A stretch of 47,153 bases of DNA from a candidate division WOR-3 bacterium. GTDB lineage: Bacteria > Hydrothermota > Tepidihabitantia > SM23-42 > JAOAFX01. Location: NCBI GenBank assembly GCA_039802205.1, contig JBDRWD010000006.1, positions 1-47,153 on the forward strand, in the 5' to 3' direction. The position numbers were made by a program, and so were the translations under genes. This document shows, piece by piece, positions 8,014 to 18,500 of the stretch. Every line of letters starts with the position of its first letter. The first letter of the stretch is position 1. The notes beneath the pieces were generated by a model, which was not told the DNA's origin, did no database searches, and was given only the letters and a program-made list of their open reading frames with translations.

Positions 8014-11000
8014 AGAGAATCTCTCTAATGGTTAAGAGAAGGGGAATATTCACTTTTGGTTTACTATTCCTCGGAATAATACTTTGCATCCCTCTTTTCG
8101 GCGAAGATTCGAAGAATGAGCCAGATTATCTAAAAAGACTCTCTTACTGGCTGGAGCAGGCAAAATATGCGGAAAAGTGGTTATATATTGATATGAATGG
8201 AAATGTTCTGGATGAAAAAAAATTTGAAAATGTTTATGGTAGTTTTGATAGTGGCTATGTAAAGGTATATAAGAATGGGAAATGGGGGCTCTGTGATACA
8301 GCAGGTAAAATAATAATAGAACCAAAATTTGATGATATTGAATCTTTTAGAGAAGGGTTGGCTCGAATAAAAATCGGTGATAAATATGGTTTTGTTGATA
8401 TGTCGGGTAAGATAGTAATAGAACCAAAATTTGATGCAGCAACATATTTTAGCGAAGGTCTTGCAGGAGTCTTGATTGGAAATAAATGTGGGTTTATTGA
8501 TAAAACAGGTAGATTAGTAATAGAGACAAAATTTGATGAAGTGTATAATTTCAGAGAAACTCTTGCCCTTGTTCGTATTGACACACTTTATGGTTTTATA
8601 GATAGGAATGGAGAGTGGGTAATAAAGCCAGTATATGATGATTGTTATTATTTCAGTGAAGGCTTGGCAGCAGGAAAAAAGAAAGACAAATGGGGTTATA
8701 TTGATAAGGAAGGTAGGGTTGTGATTGATTTTAAGTTTGATAATGCATACCCATTTTCTGAAAATAGGGCACTTGTATTGATGGATCAAAAATATTTCTT
8801 TGTAAATAAAGAAGGAAAACCTGTTATAGAGACGCAAGATTACGAAACAATGGGTATTTACTTCAATGAGGGTTTGAACTTTATCCAGATTGATGAAAAG
8901 TGGGGATTCATTGATACTACTGGGAAAATCATAATTGAACCGAAATTTGATAGTGTTATCAATTTTTCAGAGGGTTTGGCGGTTGTAAAGATAAAAGATA
9001 AATTAGGGTATATAGATAAGACTGGTAAAATTGTGATTGAACCAGAATACCATTACGCTTATAATTTTAAAAGTAAAATTGCATTAGTAAAAATTGATAA
9101 TCGCAGAGTTATTTGTGATAGCATCGCAGACATTCTTGAACATATACCGAAGGACGAATCCAATCAGGCTGTTAAACTAATTCTACAATCGTTGAATGAA
9201 GGTGATAACGCTTACACATTGTTATCTGATTTGTTATTTATTGGGTGGGATCTGACATACTTTATTGGAAAGAATATACATTACGGTAACAATGATTTAG
9301 GAAACGGGATATTTTCACTAATCAAAAATTATAAATCAATTAAAGACAAAATTCATAAACGTCTTCAAACTGAGTCCCTCAACCGAGCAATTGATATTGA
9401 TTCTGCTCTACAGACATATGAATACAATTTGAATGTGTTATGTTATCAATTAAGTTCAATGATAAAATCGGTTTTTGGTTCCGGCGCAGTTCAAATTCTC
9501 TTTGACCTTGCCATGAATATGGAACTTCCCGAAGGATTGAGAGAACATTTTTGTGAGTTAATTGCGGAATTTCATAATAAAGACGATTTTGAAAAATTAT
9601 TAAATATTGTTAAGGGATTTGAGAATAAAAGCCGATTCATAAATGTCCTCTGTAAAACAGGTGATGAAAGGGCAATTGATTATATTTTACCATATCTTGA
9701 AACGAATGAAAGGGATATTGCCTGGGGTTTAAGATATATTCCTTCGCGACGCTCCATAGAAATATTGATTAAAATATTGGAGCATCAGATAGCAATCGGT
9801 GCCGAAGCAACTGGAAAGGTGGATGGCACAGCATATGACGGCGCAATCTTATCATTGGGTGTCATTGGAGATGAGGGTGCAGTACCGGTTTTGAAAAGGG
9901 CACTCGCTGATTCAAATCAGATTCAGGCAAGAAGGCTCGCTGCCTGGTCTTTATGGATGCTTGAAGACAAAAGCGGCATACCGGTGATGGTGAAAGATGG
10001 ACACTGGGATGATTTAAAAGTAATGGCAGACCCCTATATCGTGCCTTATGTAGTTTCATTACTTGAAACCAGTGATGAAGATACGAAAATCTCAATTATT
10101 AAATTATTGAATGAAATAGGTAGCACTGATGCAATACAGACACTAATTAAATTTTACGAAAATCCTGAAGTACCAGATAGTATAAAAGATTATATTGCAA
10201 TCCTACTCGCACAAAATGGCGAGGAAAAGGGATTGCCAAGAATTTGTTCAATCCTCAGTGATACATTAAAACAAGACATTTTTAGAATGGTGAATTGGAG
10301 AGATGCACTTTATGCATTATCTTTTATTGATAAAAATGAAACATTTAAGCCCATGTTGTACAATCTTCTAAACTATATAGAAAATAATCCGGGAGTCCCT
10401 CCATTGTATAAAAGAATATATAAAGCCCTTGCGGTTATAAACCTCATACTTGCAGGAGAAAAGATTGATGTAAAAAAGACCATAGGGATTTCTGAGACAG
10501 AAATTTTGTTAGAATATCCAAAATTTTCAAAAAAATTAAAGAAATATCTTAAACCTTCAGTAGCCGAATTTATAGAGATTTTGTCCAAAAAACCAGATTA
10601 TCACGAAAGCATTTTACATTCATTGCCGGAAATATTCACACCAACGGATATTGCCGGTATCGAAGCGGAATTCACAAAATATCATTTCTCTGAAGAGATA
10701 AGGGCAGATTTTTATTTGAAATTAGCGTTTTTATTTCAGTCAAAAAAGGATTACGCAAAAGAAGAAAAATATGCCCGATTGGCATTGGAGAATGCCTATA
10801 GAACGAATAGCCCCTACTGGATATTACAATCATTATGGCTTCTTGCCGATGCCTGTATGTATAATGCAAAATACACCGATGCTGAGAAACTTCTGAAAGA
10901 GGCAGTAGAGATATGTAGCCACCTGTCCGATGATGAAAGACATGATTTTGATATAAAATTCCCTGATGCCTATACTTATTATCTACTGGGGGAATTAAAT

Positions 11001-12605
11001 TTAAAACGCAAGAATTATAAAGAGGCGATTAAGAATTTTGAGAGTGCCCGTAATGAAATTAATTATCGTGCGTCTATTAAACTTGTGGAATTTATGTCCC
11101 AGAGAGAGCCAAGGGATAGGTTAAAGGCGATGATCGCTTCAGGTGTTGGGGTCTGTCATACGGAACTGGGCAAAGGTGCATTCAAAGAAGCGGTTGAGGG
11201 GTTTGAAAAGGTTGGTGCGACCAATATTCGTGAGCAGGAGAGCAGGGACCGGGCATATTATGGTTTGATTCGTTCTGCGGTTGCGGATGGCAATTATGAA
11301 GAGGCACAACGATTGACTGAAAAGTTGATATTAATAAAGATGAATGAAGACTTTGAAAGAATGGAGGTCAACCCGGTGAATCCCGAGCGTAAAAAAGAAA
11401 TGGAAGAATTAAAAAAGCGAAAAAAAGAGATAGAAGAAATGAAACGGGAACTTCAGAAAGAAGAAAAGCAGGGCGTAGTAGCAGATACAATAATCCAGAA
11501 AAAAACCCGGGAGTTCAAGAAGTATATCCATAAATTAAAGACGGAGAATCCCAAGTTATTTACGATTGTGAATGCCGAGCCATCAAATTTAAAAGAACTG
11601 CAGGATATGGGGATAATTCCTGAGAATATGGCGATTTTGCAGTATCTGCTTGGTGAGGAAGAGTTGTATATCTTTATCGTGAAGGCGTATGATTTATTTA
11701 TCAAAAAAGTTTCGGTAAAGCAGACAAAGATCGCGGGATTGATAGATGAGTATCGCACGCTGATAAAAAATCGTGCTCCAATGGATGATATAGATGAGTA
11801 CGCAAATGAGTTATACAAGTATCTTATTGAGCCGGTAGAGTCTGAAATTTCCGGGGTTGAGATTATTGGTATTATTCCGAATCAGCAGTTGTATTATCTG
11901 CCCTTTTCGGCACTAAAAAAGGCGAAAGAAAAAAGTTTCCTTGGAGAGAAATACAAGATTTTCTATATCAATTCTACGAGTCTGTTAGGGATTGTGGCAC
12001 AGCAAGCGGGTTGTGATATTGCAAGTGCATCCTTTATTGCCTTTGCGAATGCGGATGGTTCTTTGCCTGAGGCGGAGACAGAAGTAAAAAATATTTCTAA
12101 TTTATATTCTGATATATTGGCATTGTATCGAGATAAGGCGGTAAAGGATAGCGTTTTCAAAACTTCGGGTTGTCAGATATTGCACTTTGCGACCCATGGT
12201 GTTGCGGTGCCTTATGATCCGACCTCTTCGTATTTGGTTTTGGCGCCGAGGGGTGAGAAGGGGCAATTAAAGGTAGAAGAGATCTGGGGATTGGACTTAA
12301 AGGATTGTCCGTTGGTAGTGTTATCGGCGTGTGAGACTGCGGAAGGAAAACTTATTGCGGGTGATGAGGTAGTGAGTCTGGCATTTGGTTTTATCTATGC
12401 GGGTAGTTCAAGTTGTCTTGCGACTTTATGGGAGGTTGCGAGTCAATCAACTGCGGAGCTGATGCAGGAGTTTCATAAGAATTTGAAAAATGGTAAGAGC
12501 AGGATACGGGCATTACAGGATGCGCAGATTTCTCTGCTCAAAAATCCCAAGACTTCCCATCCCTTCTTCTGGGCACCGTTTGTATTGATAGGGGATTGGC
12601 GATGA
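8010..12605 (+). CDS. Giant exported WG-repeat/HEAT/TPR/CHAT protein (CHAT paralogue 2)
   Basis: A 1531-aa fusion. A basic start and the hydrophobic stretch FTFGLLFLGIILCIPLFG (about 14-32) form a signal peptide or anchor. Eight WG-type repeats follow (about 85-370; KWGLCD, KYGFVD, KWGYID and similar, each with an IIEPKFD-type strand). Next come HEAT-like repeats (about 510-755, with DEGAVPVLKRALAD as a typical unit) and TPR-like helices (about 895-1110). A charged coiled coil (about 1124-1177) precedes the C-terminal CHAT domain. Dyad residues are His1396 (HFATHG) and Cys1441 (LSACETA). The C-terminus FFWAPFVLIGDWR matches the other two CHAT proteins. WG repeats are thought to form beta-propeller-like binding surfaces, so this reads as sensor modules upstream of a cysteine protease. 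ATG 8010 overlaps the preceding stop. Confidence 0.9.
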   Translation: MKRISLMVKRRGIFTFGLLFLGIILCIPLFGEDSKNEPDYLKRLSYWLEQAKYAEKWLYIDMNGNVLDEKKFENVYGSFDSGYVKVYKNGKWGLCDTAGKIIIEPKFDDIESFREGLARIKIGDKYGFVDMSGKIVIEPKFDAATYFSEGLAGVLIGNKCGFIDKTGRLVIETKFDEVYNFRETLALVRIDTLYGFIDRNGEWVIKPVYDDCYYFSEGLAAGKKKDKWGYIDKEGRVVIDFKFDNAYPFSENRALVLMDQKYFFVNKEGKPVIETQDYETMGIYFNEGLNFIQIDEKWGFIDTTGKIIIEPKFDSVINFSEGLAVVKIKDKLGYIDKTGKIVIEPEYHYAYNFKSKIALVKIDNRRVICDSIADILEHIPKDESNQAVKLILQSLNEGDNAYTLLSDLLFIGWDLTYFIGKNIHYGNNDLGNGIFSLIKNYKSIKDKIHKRLQTESLNRAIDIDSALQTYEYNLNVLCYQLSSMIKSVFGSGAVQILFDLAMNMELPEGLREHFCELIAEFHNKDDFEKLLNIVKGFENKSRFINVLCKTGDERAIDYILPYLETNERDIAWGLRYIPSRRSIEILIKILEHQIAIGAEATGKVDGTAYDGAILSLGVIGDEGAVPVLKRALADSNQIQARRLAAWSLWMLEDKSGIPVMVKDGHWDDLKVMADPYIVPYVVSLLETSDEDTKISIIKLLNEIGSTDAIQTLIKFYENPEVPDSIKDYIAILLAQNGEEKGLPRICSILSDTLKQDIFRMVNWRDALYALSFIDKNETFKPMLYNLLNYIENNPGVPPLYKRIYKALAVINLILAGEKIDVKKTIGISETEILLEYPKFSKKLKKYLKPSVAEFIEILSKKPDYHESILHSLPEIFTPTDIAGIEAEFTKYHFSEEIRADFYLKLAFLFQSKKDYAKEEKYARLALENAYRTNSPYWILQSLWLLADACMYNAKYTDAEKLLKEAVEICSHLSDDERHDFDIKFPDAYTYYLLGELNLKRKNYKEAIKNFESARNEINYRASIKLVEFMSQREPRDRLKAMIASGVGVCHTELGKGAFKEAVEGFEKVGATNIREQESRDRAYYGLIRSAVADGNYEEAQRLTEKLILIKMNEDFERMEVNPVNPERKKEMEELKKRKKEIEEMKRELQKEEKQGVVADTIIQKKTREFKKYIHKLKTENPKLFTIVNAEPSNLKELQDMGIIPENMAILQYLLGEEELYIFIVKAYDLFIKKVSVKQTKIAGLIDEYRTLIKNRAPMDDIDEYANELYKYLIEPVESEISGVEIIGIIPNQQLYYLPFSALKKAKEKSFLGEKYKIFYINSTSLLGIVAQQAGCDIASASFIAFANADGSLPEAETEVKNISNLYSDILALYRDKAVKDSVFKTSGCQILHFATHGVAVPYDPTSSYLVLAPRGEKGQLKVEEIWGLDLKDCPLVVLSACETAEGKLIAGDEVVSLAFGFIYAGSSSCLATLWEVASQSTAELMQEFHKNLKNGKSRIRALQDAQISLLKNPKTSHPFFWAPFVLIGDWR

Positions 12606-12616
12606 TTTTCGTTCAA

Positions 12617-12645
12617 AAGATCTCCTATCCCACAAAGGGAGAGGG
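12617..12645 (+). repeat. Repeat family copy C
   Basis: TCTCCTATCCC, a short loop and AAAGGGAGAGGGATT make an imperfect palindrome resembling copy B at 5665-5695 (TCTCCTTTCCC...AAGGGAGAGGATT). It lies in the 65-nt gap before the next gene and ends about 15 nt before that gene's Shine-Dalgarno. Identified by eye. Confidence 0.5.
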
Positions 12646-12670
12646 ATTTTATATATCCTAGGAGGTATCT

Positions 12671-13852
12671 ATGAAAAGATATAAACGATCTCCAAACTTT
12701 TCGGGTTTATCCCGGATGATGCTTTTGGTGGTTTTGGTTTCCGCTGCAGGGTTATTATTTGCCCAGACACTTCCAAATTTACCAGAGCTTATTCCATATC
12801 GTAAAGGTGATAAGTGGGGATTCTGTGATAGGAATGAGAAGATAGTAATAGAATGTAAGTATGATGGTGCATTGAGTTTTTCCGAAGGACTCGCAGGTGT
12901 TAAACTAAATGATAAATGGGGCTTTATAGATAAAACGGGTAAAGAGGCGGTCCTCCCAAAATATGATTTGGTAAGGAATTTCTCTGAGGGATTGGCGGCT
13001 ATAAAATCGGATGGCAAATGGGGATATGTAGATAAAACCGGAAAAATGATAATTCCACCCCGATATGATGGAGCCTGGAATTTTTCCGAAGGTCTGGCGG
13101 TGATTGAATTGAATGGGAAATGTGGCTATATCGATAAAAGAGGTAAAGAGGTGATACCAATAAAATACGATCGTGCTTTTCCTTTTTCCGAAGGTAAAGC
13201 AGTGGTTGCAGTTGGGGACCTAAGTGCCAGATATGGTTATGTTGATAAGACAGGTAAGGAGGTAATTTCCTTAAGATATAATAATGCCTTGCCTTTTTCC
13301 AAGGGGCGTGCATTAGTGCAATTGAATAATAAATGGGGATATATCGATGCCAATGAAAATGAGCAGTGGGAAGGTGTATCTTCCAGTTATAACATATTTG
13401 ATGTGGTGAGCTATGGAAAATATGCCGAAAGGTTCAGGGTGGAACTTGATATTCAAACGCTTTATAATGTTGCAAAATGGGAACAGATTGAGAAGTTCAT
13501 AAATTCAAATAAAGACTTTTTTTATAATTTGGGTATAATTAGTATTGAATCAAAAGGCGATGTTAGATATTTGCAGAACTTGTTGAATGAAAAATTAAAA
13601 TTTCTTGGATTTATTATCGAGACTGATGGGATCTTTGGAGTTGAGCTGTATGCCGCTTTAGAGATGTTGATAAAGATGAGAAAATTAGGTTTAGAAAATG
13701 TTAAAAATGTGGAAGAGTTACAAAAAGAATTGAACACGAGAATAAGCGAACAGGGAGCGCAAGATACCCTAAAAATAGATGGAATATTTACGAGCAAAAC
13801 TATGGAGATAATAGAAGATCTTTCAAAAATACAGGATGATAAAACAAAATGA
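12671..13852 (+). CDS. Secreted WG-repeat protein with two peptidoglycan-binding-like motifs
   Basis: This 393-aa protein starts at ATG 12671, 5 nt after TAGGAGG. A signal peptide ends near LLFAQT (about residue 34). Six WG repeats cover about residues 45-235 (KWGFCD, KWGFID, KWGYVD, KCGYID, RYGYVD, KWGYID). After a linker, about 297-335 shows the PG_binding_1-like pattern: DVRYLQNLLNEKL, then DGIFG and helix residues. A second, weaker copy is at about 346-390 (VEELQKELN, then DGIFTSKTMEII). Such domains usually bind peptidoglycan, which would hold the WG sensor in the periplasm. The first WG unit is almost identical to that of the next gene, so the two are duplicates. The domain call is by motif only. 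Confidence 0.82.
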   Translation: MKRYKRSPNFSGLSRMMLLVVLVSAAGLLFAQTLPNLPELIPYRKGDKWGFCDRNEKIVIECKYDGALSFSEGLAGVKLNDKWGFIDKTGKEAVLPKYDLVRNFSEGLAAIKSDGKWGYVDKTGKMIIPPRYDGAWNFSEGLAVIELNGKCGYIDKRGKEVIPIKYDRAFPFSEGKAVVAVGDLSARYGYVDKTGKEVISLRYNNALPFSKGRALVQLNNKWGYIDANENEQWEGVSSSYNIFDVVSYGKYAERFRVELDIQTLYNVAKWEQIEKFINSNKDFFYNLGIISIESKGDVRYLQNLLNEKLKFLGFIIETDGIFGVELYAALEMLIKMRKLGLENVKNVEELQKELNTRISEQGAQDTLKIDGIFTSKTMEIIEDLSKIQDDKTK

Positions 13853-13895
13853 TTATTAAACCTGAAGCAATTAATTTGAAAATAAGGAGGAAGTT

Positions 13896-15506
13896 ATGAA
13901 AATTCTAAAACAAATTTCTTTTTTTTCGAGTTTATCCCGAGTGGTTAATTCAATGTTTTTTATTACCCATGCCGGCATCTTATTTGCTCAAACCATTGTT
14001 TCGCAACCACCCGAACTTATTCCTTATCGCAAAGGCGATAAATGGGGATTCTGTGATAGGAATAAGAAGATAGTGATTGAATGCAAATATGATAATGTCT
14101 GGAAATTTGATGAAAAAACGGGTCTGGCAATGGTGGAAAGAAATGAAAAATTTGGATACATTGATAAATTGGGAAAAGAAGTTGTGCAATTGAAATATGA
14201 TGAAGTAGGTTGGTTCGCCGAGGGATTGTTTGTGGCACGATTACAGGATAAATTTGGTTTCGTGAATAGTGAAGGGCAGGAGGTCATTCCGCCTCAATAT
14301 GAGGAGGCGATTGGATTTTCTGATGGTCTTGCCGCTGTGAAACTCAATGGCCGCTGGGGCTATATTGATAAAACGGGTAAGGTTGTAATTCCTTTTAATT
14401 TTGATATTGCAGAGAGTTTCATCAAGGGTGTGGCACGGGTTAATATTAACGGAAATTACACTTATATAAACAGGGATGGAAATTCAATTCTGCCAGATGA
14501 CTGCTGGGAGGATCGTCATCGTAATTCTTATTTTGGTGATTATATAATCGTTTACAAAGAAATGGTTGATGAATATGGATATAGAGAGATAAAATATGGA
14601 TTGTTCAATAAACAAGGGCATAAAGTTTTACCTTGTGAATTTGACCTTATTGAATCAATTTCCGAAGGTAGGATAATTTTTTTCAAGGAATACATGTTGG
14701 GAATTGCGGATACAAACGGAAAGATAATCCTTGAACCCAAATATAATGATGATGACCATTATATTGCTGAAGAAGAATATAAATTTTCTGATGGTATGAT
14801 GCGGATATGGCAGGATGGAAAATATGGGTTTATAAATAGAATGGGAAAAGAGACCATTCCGCCTAAATATGATGATGCACACCATTTTTTTGAGGGATTG
14901 GCCGCGGTGAAGTTAAATGATAGATGGGGCTTTGTAGATACCACGGGTAAAGAAGTGATTCCGTTGAAATACGATTTTGTTCATAATTTCTCTCAAGGAT
15001 TGGCACCAATCGGCAAAGGTAAAAAATATGGATTGATTAACAAAAAAGGTGAAGAAATCGCCAAACCGATATATGAAGAGATTGGCTTGGTTGGCAATGT
15101 AATCGCATTAAAACAAAACAAATGGGGTTTTATTGATAAAACAGGCAAAATTGTGCAAAATTTTCAATATGATGATATAAAAATATATGAAGATGGATAT
15201 GCGGGAGTATTAAAGAGTGGTCTATGGGGGATTGTTGATGGAAATGGGAAGGAAATTGTATCGCCGAAATACGAACAACTGCCGGGTGTGGAAGATGGAT
15301 ATTTATATACCGACCAGAAATTATTTTATGAAAATATTGCGCGTGTTTCAAAAAATGAACTCTGGGGCTTTATTGATATTATGGGTAAAGAAATTGTCCC
15401 TCCTAAATATGAATCTGCTCATGACTTCAGTCAGGGGCTTGCCGAAGTAGTTTTTGAAGGTAAGAGTGGTTTTATTGATGCCCTGGGCACTGAGTACTGG
15501 AAATAG
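13896..15506 (+). CDS. Secreted WG-repeat protein
   Basis: A 536-aa protein from ATG 13896, preceded by a strong AAGGAGGA site. A hydrophobic signal region (about 14-32, ending AGILFAQT) is followed almost entirely by WG-type repeats, about 14 by eye (KWGFCD, KFGYID, RWGYID, KYGFIN, RWGFVD, KYGLIN, LWGFID and others). Some have lost the Trp-Gly pair (NYTYIN, MLGIAD). No catalytic domain is present, and the protein ends one repeat after LWGFIDIMGKE. It probably works as a binding or scaffold protein beside the CHAT proteins. The next gene begins 8 nt after its stop. Confidence 0.85.
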   Translation: MKILKQISFFSSLSRVVNSMFFITHAGILFAQTIVSQPPELIPYRKGDKWGFCDRNKKIVIECKYDNVWKFDEKTGLAMVERNEKFGYIDKLGKEVVQLKYDEVGWFAEGLFVARLQDKFGFVNSEGQEVIPPQYEEAIGFSDGLAAVKLNGRWGYIDKTGKVVIPFNFDIAESFIKGVARVNINGNYTYINRDGNSILPDDCWEDRHRNSYFGDYIIVYKEMVDEYGYREIKYGLFNKQGHKVLPCEFDLIESISEGRIIFFKEYMLGIADTNGKIILEPKYNDDDHYIAEEEYKFSDGMMRIWQDGKYGFINRMGKETIPPKYDDAHHFFEGLAAVKLNDRWGFVDTTGKEVIPLKYDFVHNFSQGLAPIGKGKKYGLINKKGEEIAKPIYEEIGLVGNVIALKQNKWGFIDKTGKIVQNFQYDDIKIYEDGYAGVLKSGLWGIVDGNGKEIVSPKYEQLPGVEDGYLYTDQKLFYENIARVSKNELWGFIDIMGKEIVPPKYESAHDFSQGLAEVVFEGKSGFIDALGTEYWK

Positions 15507-15514
15507 TAATTTTT

Positions 15515-18500
15515 ATGTTAAACTTCTTGTTTTTGCTGTTATTTAGTCAGGCAAATCTAAAAGAAAAAGCCGATAGCCTTGATAAAATAGTTGCCGAGCA
15601 GATAAAATCCGGCGATTTTGAAAATGCCCTTAAAACTGCTGAAGAATTGCTCACGGTGTATGAAAAAATAGGTGAGAAGAAAAATATCTCGGATTGCCTG
15701 GCAACGATTGGTTTTATCTATGGAAAGCTCAATGATTTTGATAAGGCATCAGAATTGTATAATCAGTCACTGGAGATTAAAAATGCAATTGCTGATTCAG
15801 CTGGAATCCTCGAGGTTCTATTCTTGAGTGGTGTTTTATACAAAGATTTCAAAAGATTCAAAGAATCCGCTTCTAATTTCGAAACGGCACTTTTGCTTGC
15901 TGAGAAATTAAAACAAATCTCTTTAAAAAAATCCATTGTCTTTGGTTTGGCACAAGATTATTTTGAAATTGGTGAGATATTTCTAAAAGAAGAAGAAAAG
16001 GATTCCGCCGAATACTATTATCTAAAGGCGATAGATAATGCAAAAATCGTAAATGATACTATCACATTAATTCAGGTATACCATTCGCTCGGTGCAACTT
16101 ATGTCTATCTTTTTAATGACTCACACCGAGGTCGTAAGGCATACCTTAATGCATTACAATTGTATCATATTATCAAAGACCGAGAAGGTGAGGTTGATCT
16201 TCTCAATGATTTATGCGAATCATATTTTGTAATACCAGATCATAGCATTGCCTCGGGTATTGAGTATGGTAAGAAGGCTTTATCCCTTGCCGATTCAATA
16301 GATTATTTAGATGGTTATTCGACAGCATCAGAAAACCTCGGTGATTTGCACCGGATTTTAGATAATTTCTATCAATCTGCCGAATATTATAATCAATGCC
16401 TTGAGACATTGAAAAAAATAAATGACAATTGGACCATGGCACGCATTTTATATAAAATTTCAAGATTGTATTTTGAGTATATGCCAGCAGATACAACCTT
16501 GAAAATATGTCGCATCGGTCAAAATGTTGCTCAGGAATCAAATAATCAGGATTATTTAAAACTGATTCTTGGCATTGAATATCTTGTTCATAGCCGAAGA
16601 TATGATTATGATAATGCAATCAAGACGAAAGAGAAATTGCTTGATATTTATCGTTCTGAAGATAATACAAAAGAATTAGTAAATACGCTTATTGACTTAG
16701 CAAATGCCTACTTGAATAAAGATGATTATAAAAAATTTAAGACCTTGTATACCCAAACGGAAACCCTTATTCAAGAAATAAATTATATTGAAGGTGAAGT
16801 AAAAATACTGATGTTAAAGGGCGAGTATTATTTAAAGAATGAAAAAACAGATTCACTTATTGCTTTGGCAGATATTATTTTTCCGAAATTATCAAAAGTT
16901 GAAGATAAAGAGTTGATTTCTGATGTTTACAACTGGCTAAGCTCGGTTGCATTTGTGATTGGGGATTTTAAAAAATCAATAGAATTATTGGAAAATGGTT
17001 TAAAGATTATTGATGGGGCAATATCAGCAATTAATACCCGAGACCAGATTGCAATTATTAAAAAGCAGAGTTTATATTCGGCAAAATCTTATCTTCTTTT
17101 AAATACAGGTGTTCTTTATCAAAGCATTGGTTTTTTGCAGAAGGCAGAAGAATTTTATAAGAAGGCAATAAAAATAGCCAGAGAAGAGACAGGGGAAAAA
17201 GATTTTACAAAATTCCATACCAACCTTGCCCTGGTTTATCTACAAACCGGCGACTACGAGCAATTCAATAACTATTTAAATGATGTAGAAATGGAGAATT
17301 TTAAAAATCAAAATACTGAGGGGCAGGCGTTCGTGCTACAATTGCGCAGTATTGAAATGATAAAAAAAGGTCAGTGGAAAAAGGCAATTGAATTCCTTAA
17401 AAGGGTAGATAGTTTAAAAAGCAAGCCGAATCTTTTGTATCCATTCCTCCTCGGCATTGCCTATCGCGGCGATGGTGATTATAAAAATTCTTTATTAATG
17501 TTTAACAGGGCACTAAAATCACCAGAAACGTCATACTCGCCACAATTGCAAGGGATTATTATGACCGAAATCGGAAGTGTATCCCTTGCCCTGAACGATT
17601 TGAATAATGCAAGATGGTTTTTTGAATCGGCGCGTAAAAGTTTTGATATAATAGACACAACATATAATACAGTTGAACTGGAAATGGGGTGGGCAGCCCT
17701 TGCCCTTAAAAACAAAGATACAATTAACGCCATTCCCCATTATAAAAAGGCAATCCAGATTGTGGAACGGGTTTCCGCAAATTTATCAAATGATTTAATG
17801 AAGGTCGCGCTTGCCAGTAGTGGTGTGAGCGCCTATGAAAAGCTCATTGAGATTATGCTTGCCCGAAAGGATTATGCCGAGGCATTCAATTACTCAGAGC
17901 GAAGCCGTGGTCGGGCATTCCTGGATTTGCTTGGGACCGCCGAATTAAAGTTGAAACCCGACAATAGGCTTTATATGAATGAAATAAAAGAGAAAGAGAC
18001 GAAACTTGCCTTTTTAAGTGGTGATTTAAAGATTGGAGAAAAGAAGATTTCAGGACCAGAAATAAAGGATATTCAATCAAAGATTATAGAGATAAGAAAA
18101 GAGATAGAGAGGACTAGACCGGAGATTGCTTCTTTTGTTTCGGTTCAGGCAGTGGGTTTAAAAGAACTTCAGAATTTAATAAAAAACGAAATTATAATTG
18201 AATATTATTTTATTGGCGAAGAAGGTTATGTATTCTTAATCAGCAATTCAAATATTGAAGTTTTTAATCTCACAAAAAGATACTCTGAAATTTCAAATCT
18301 TTGTGAATATTTTCGGTCTTCTTTGATGAAAACACAACCACCTTTTGATCAAGAATTTTATGAACCAGCAAATGAATTATACAACATTCTGATTGCACCG
18401 ATAATCGATAGAATCACCAATCATAAAACATATGTTGTTCCTTATGGTGTGCTCCATTATCTGCCGTTTAATGCCCTTTATGATGGAAAAAATTTTCTTA

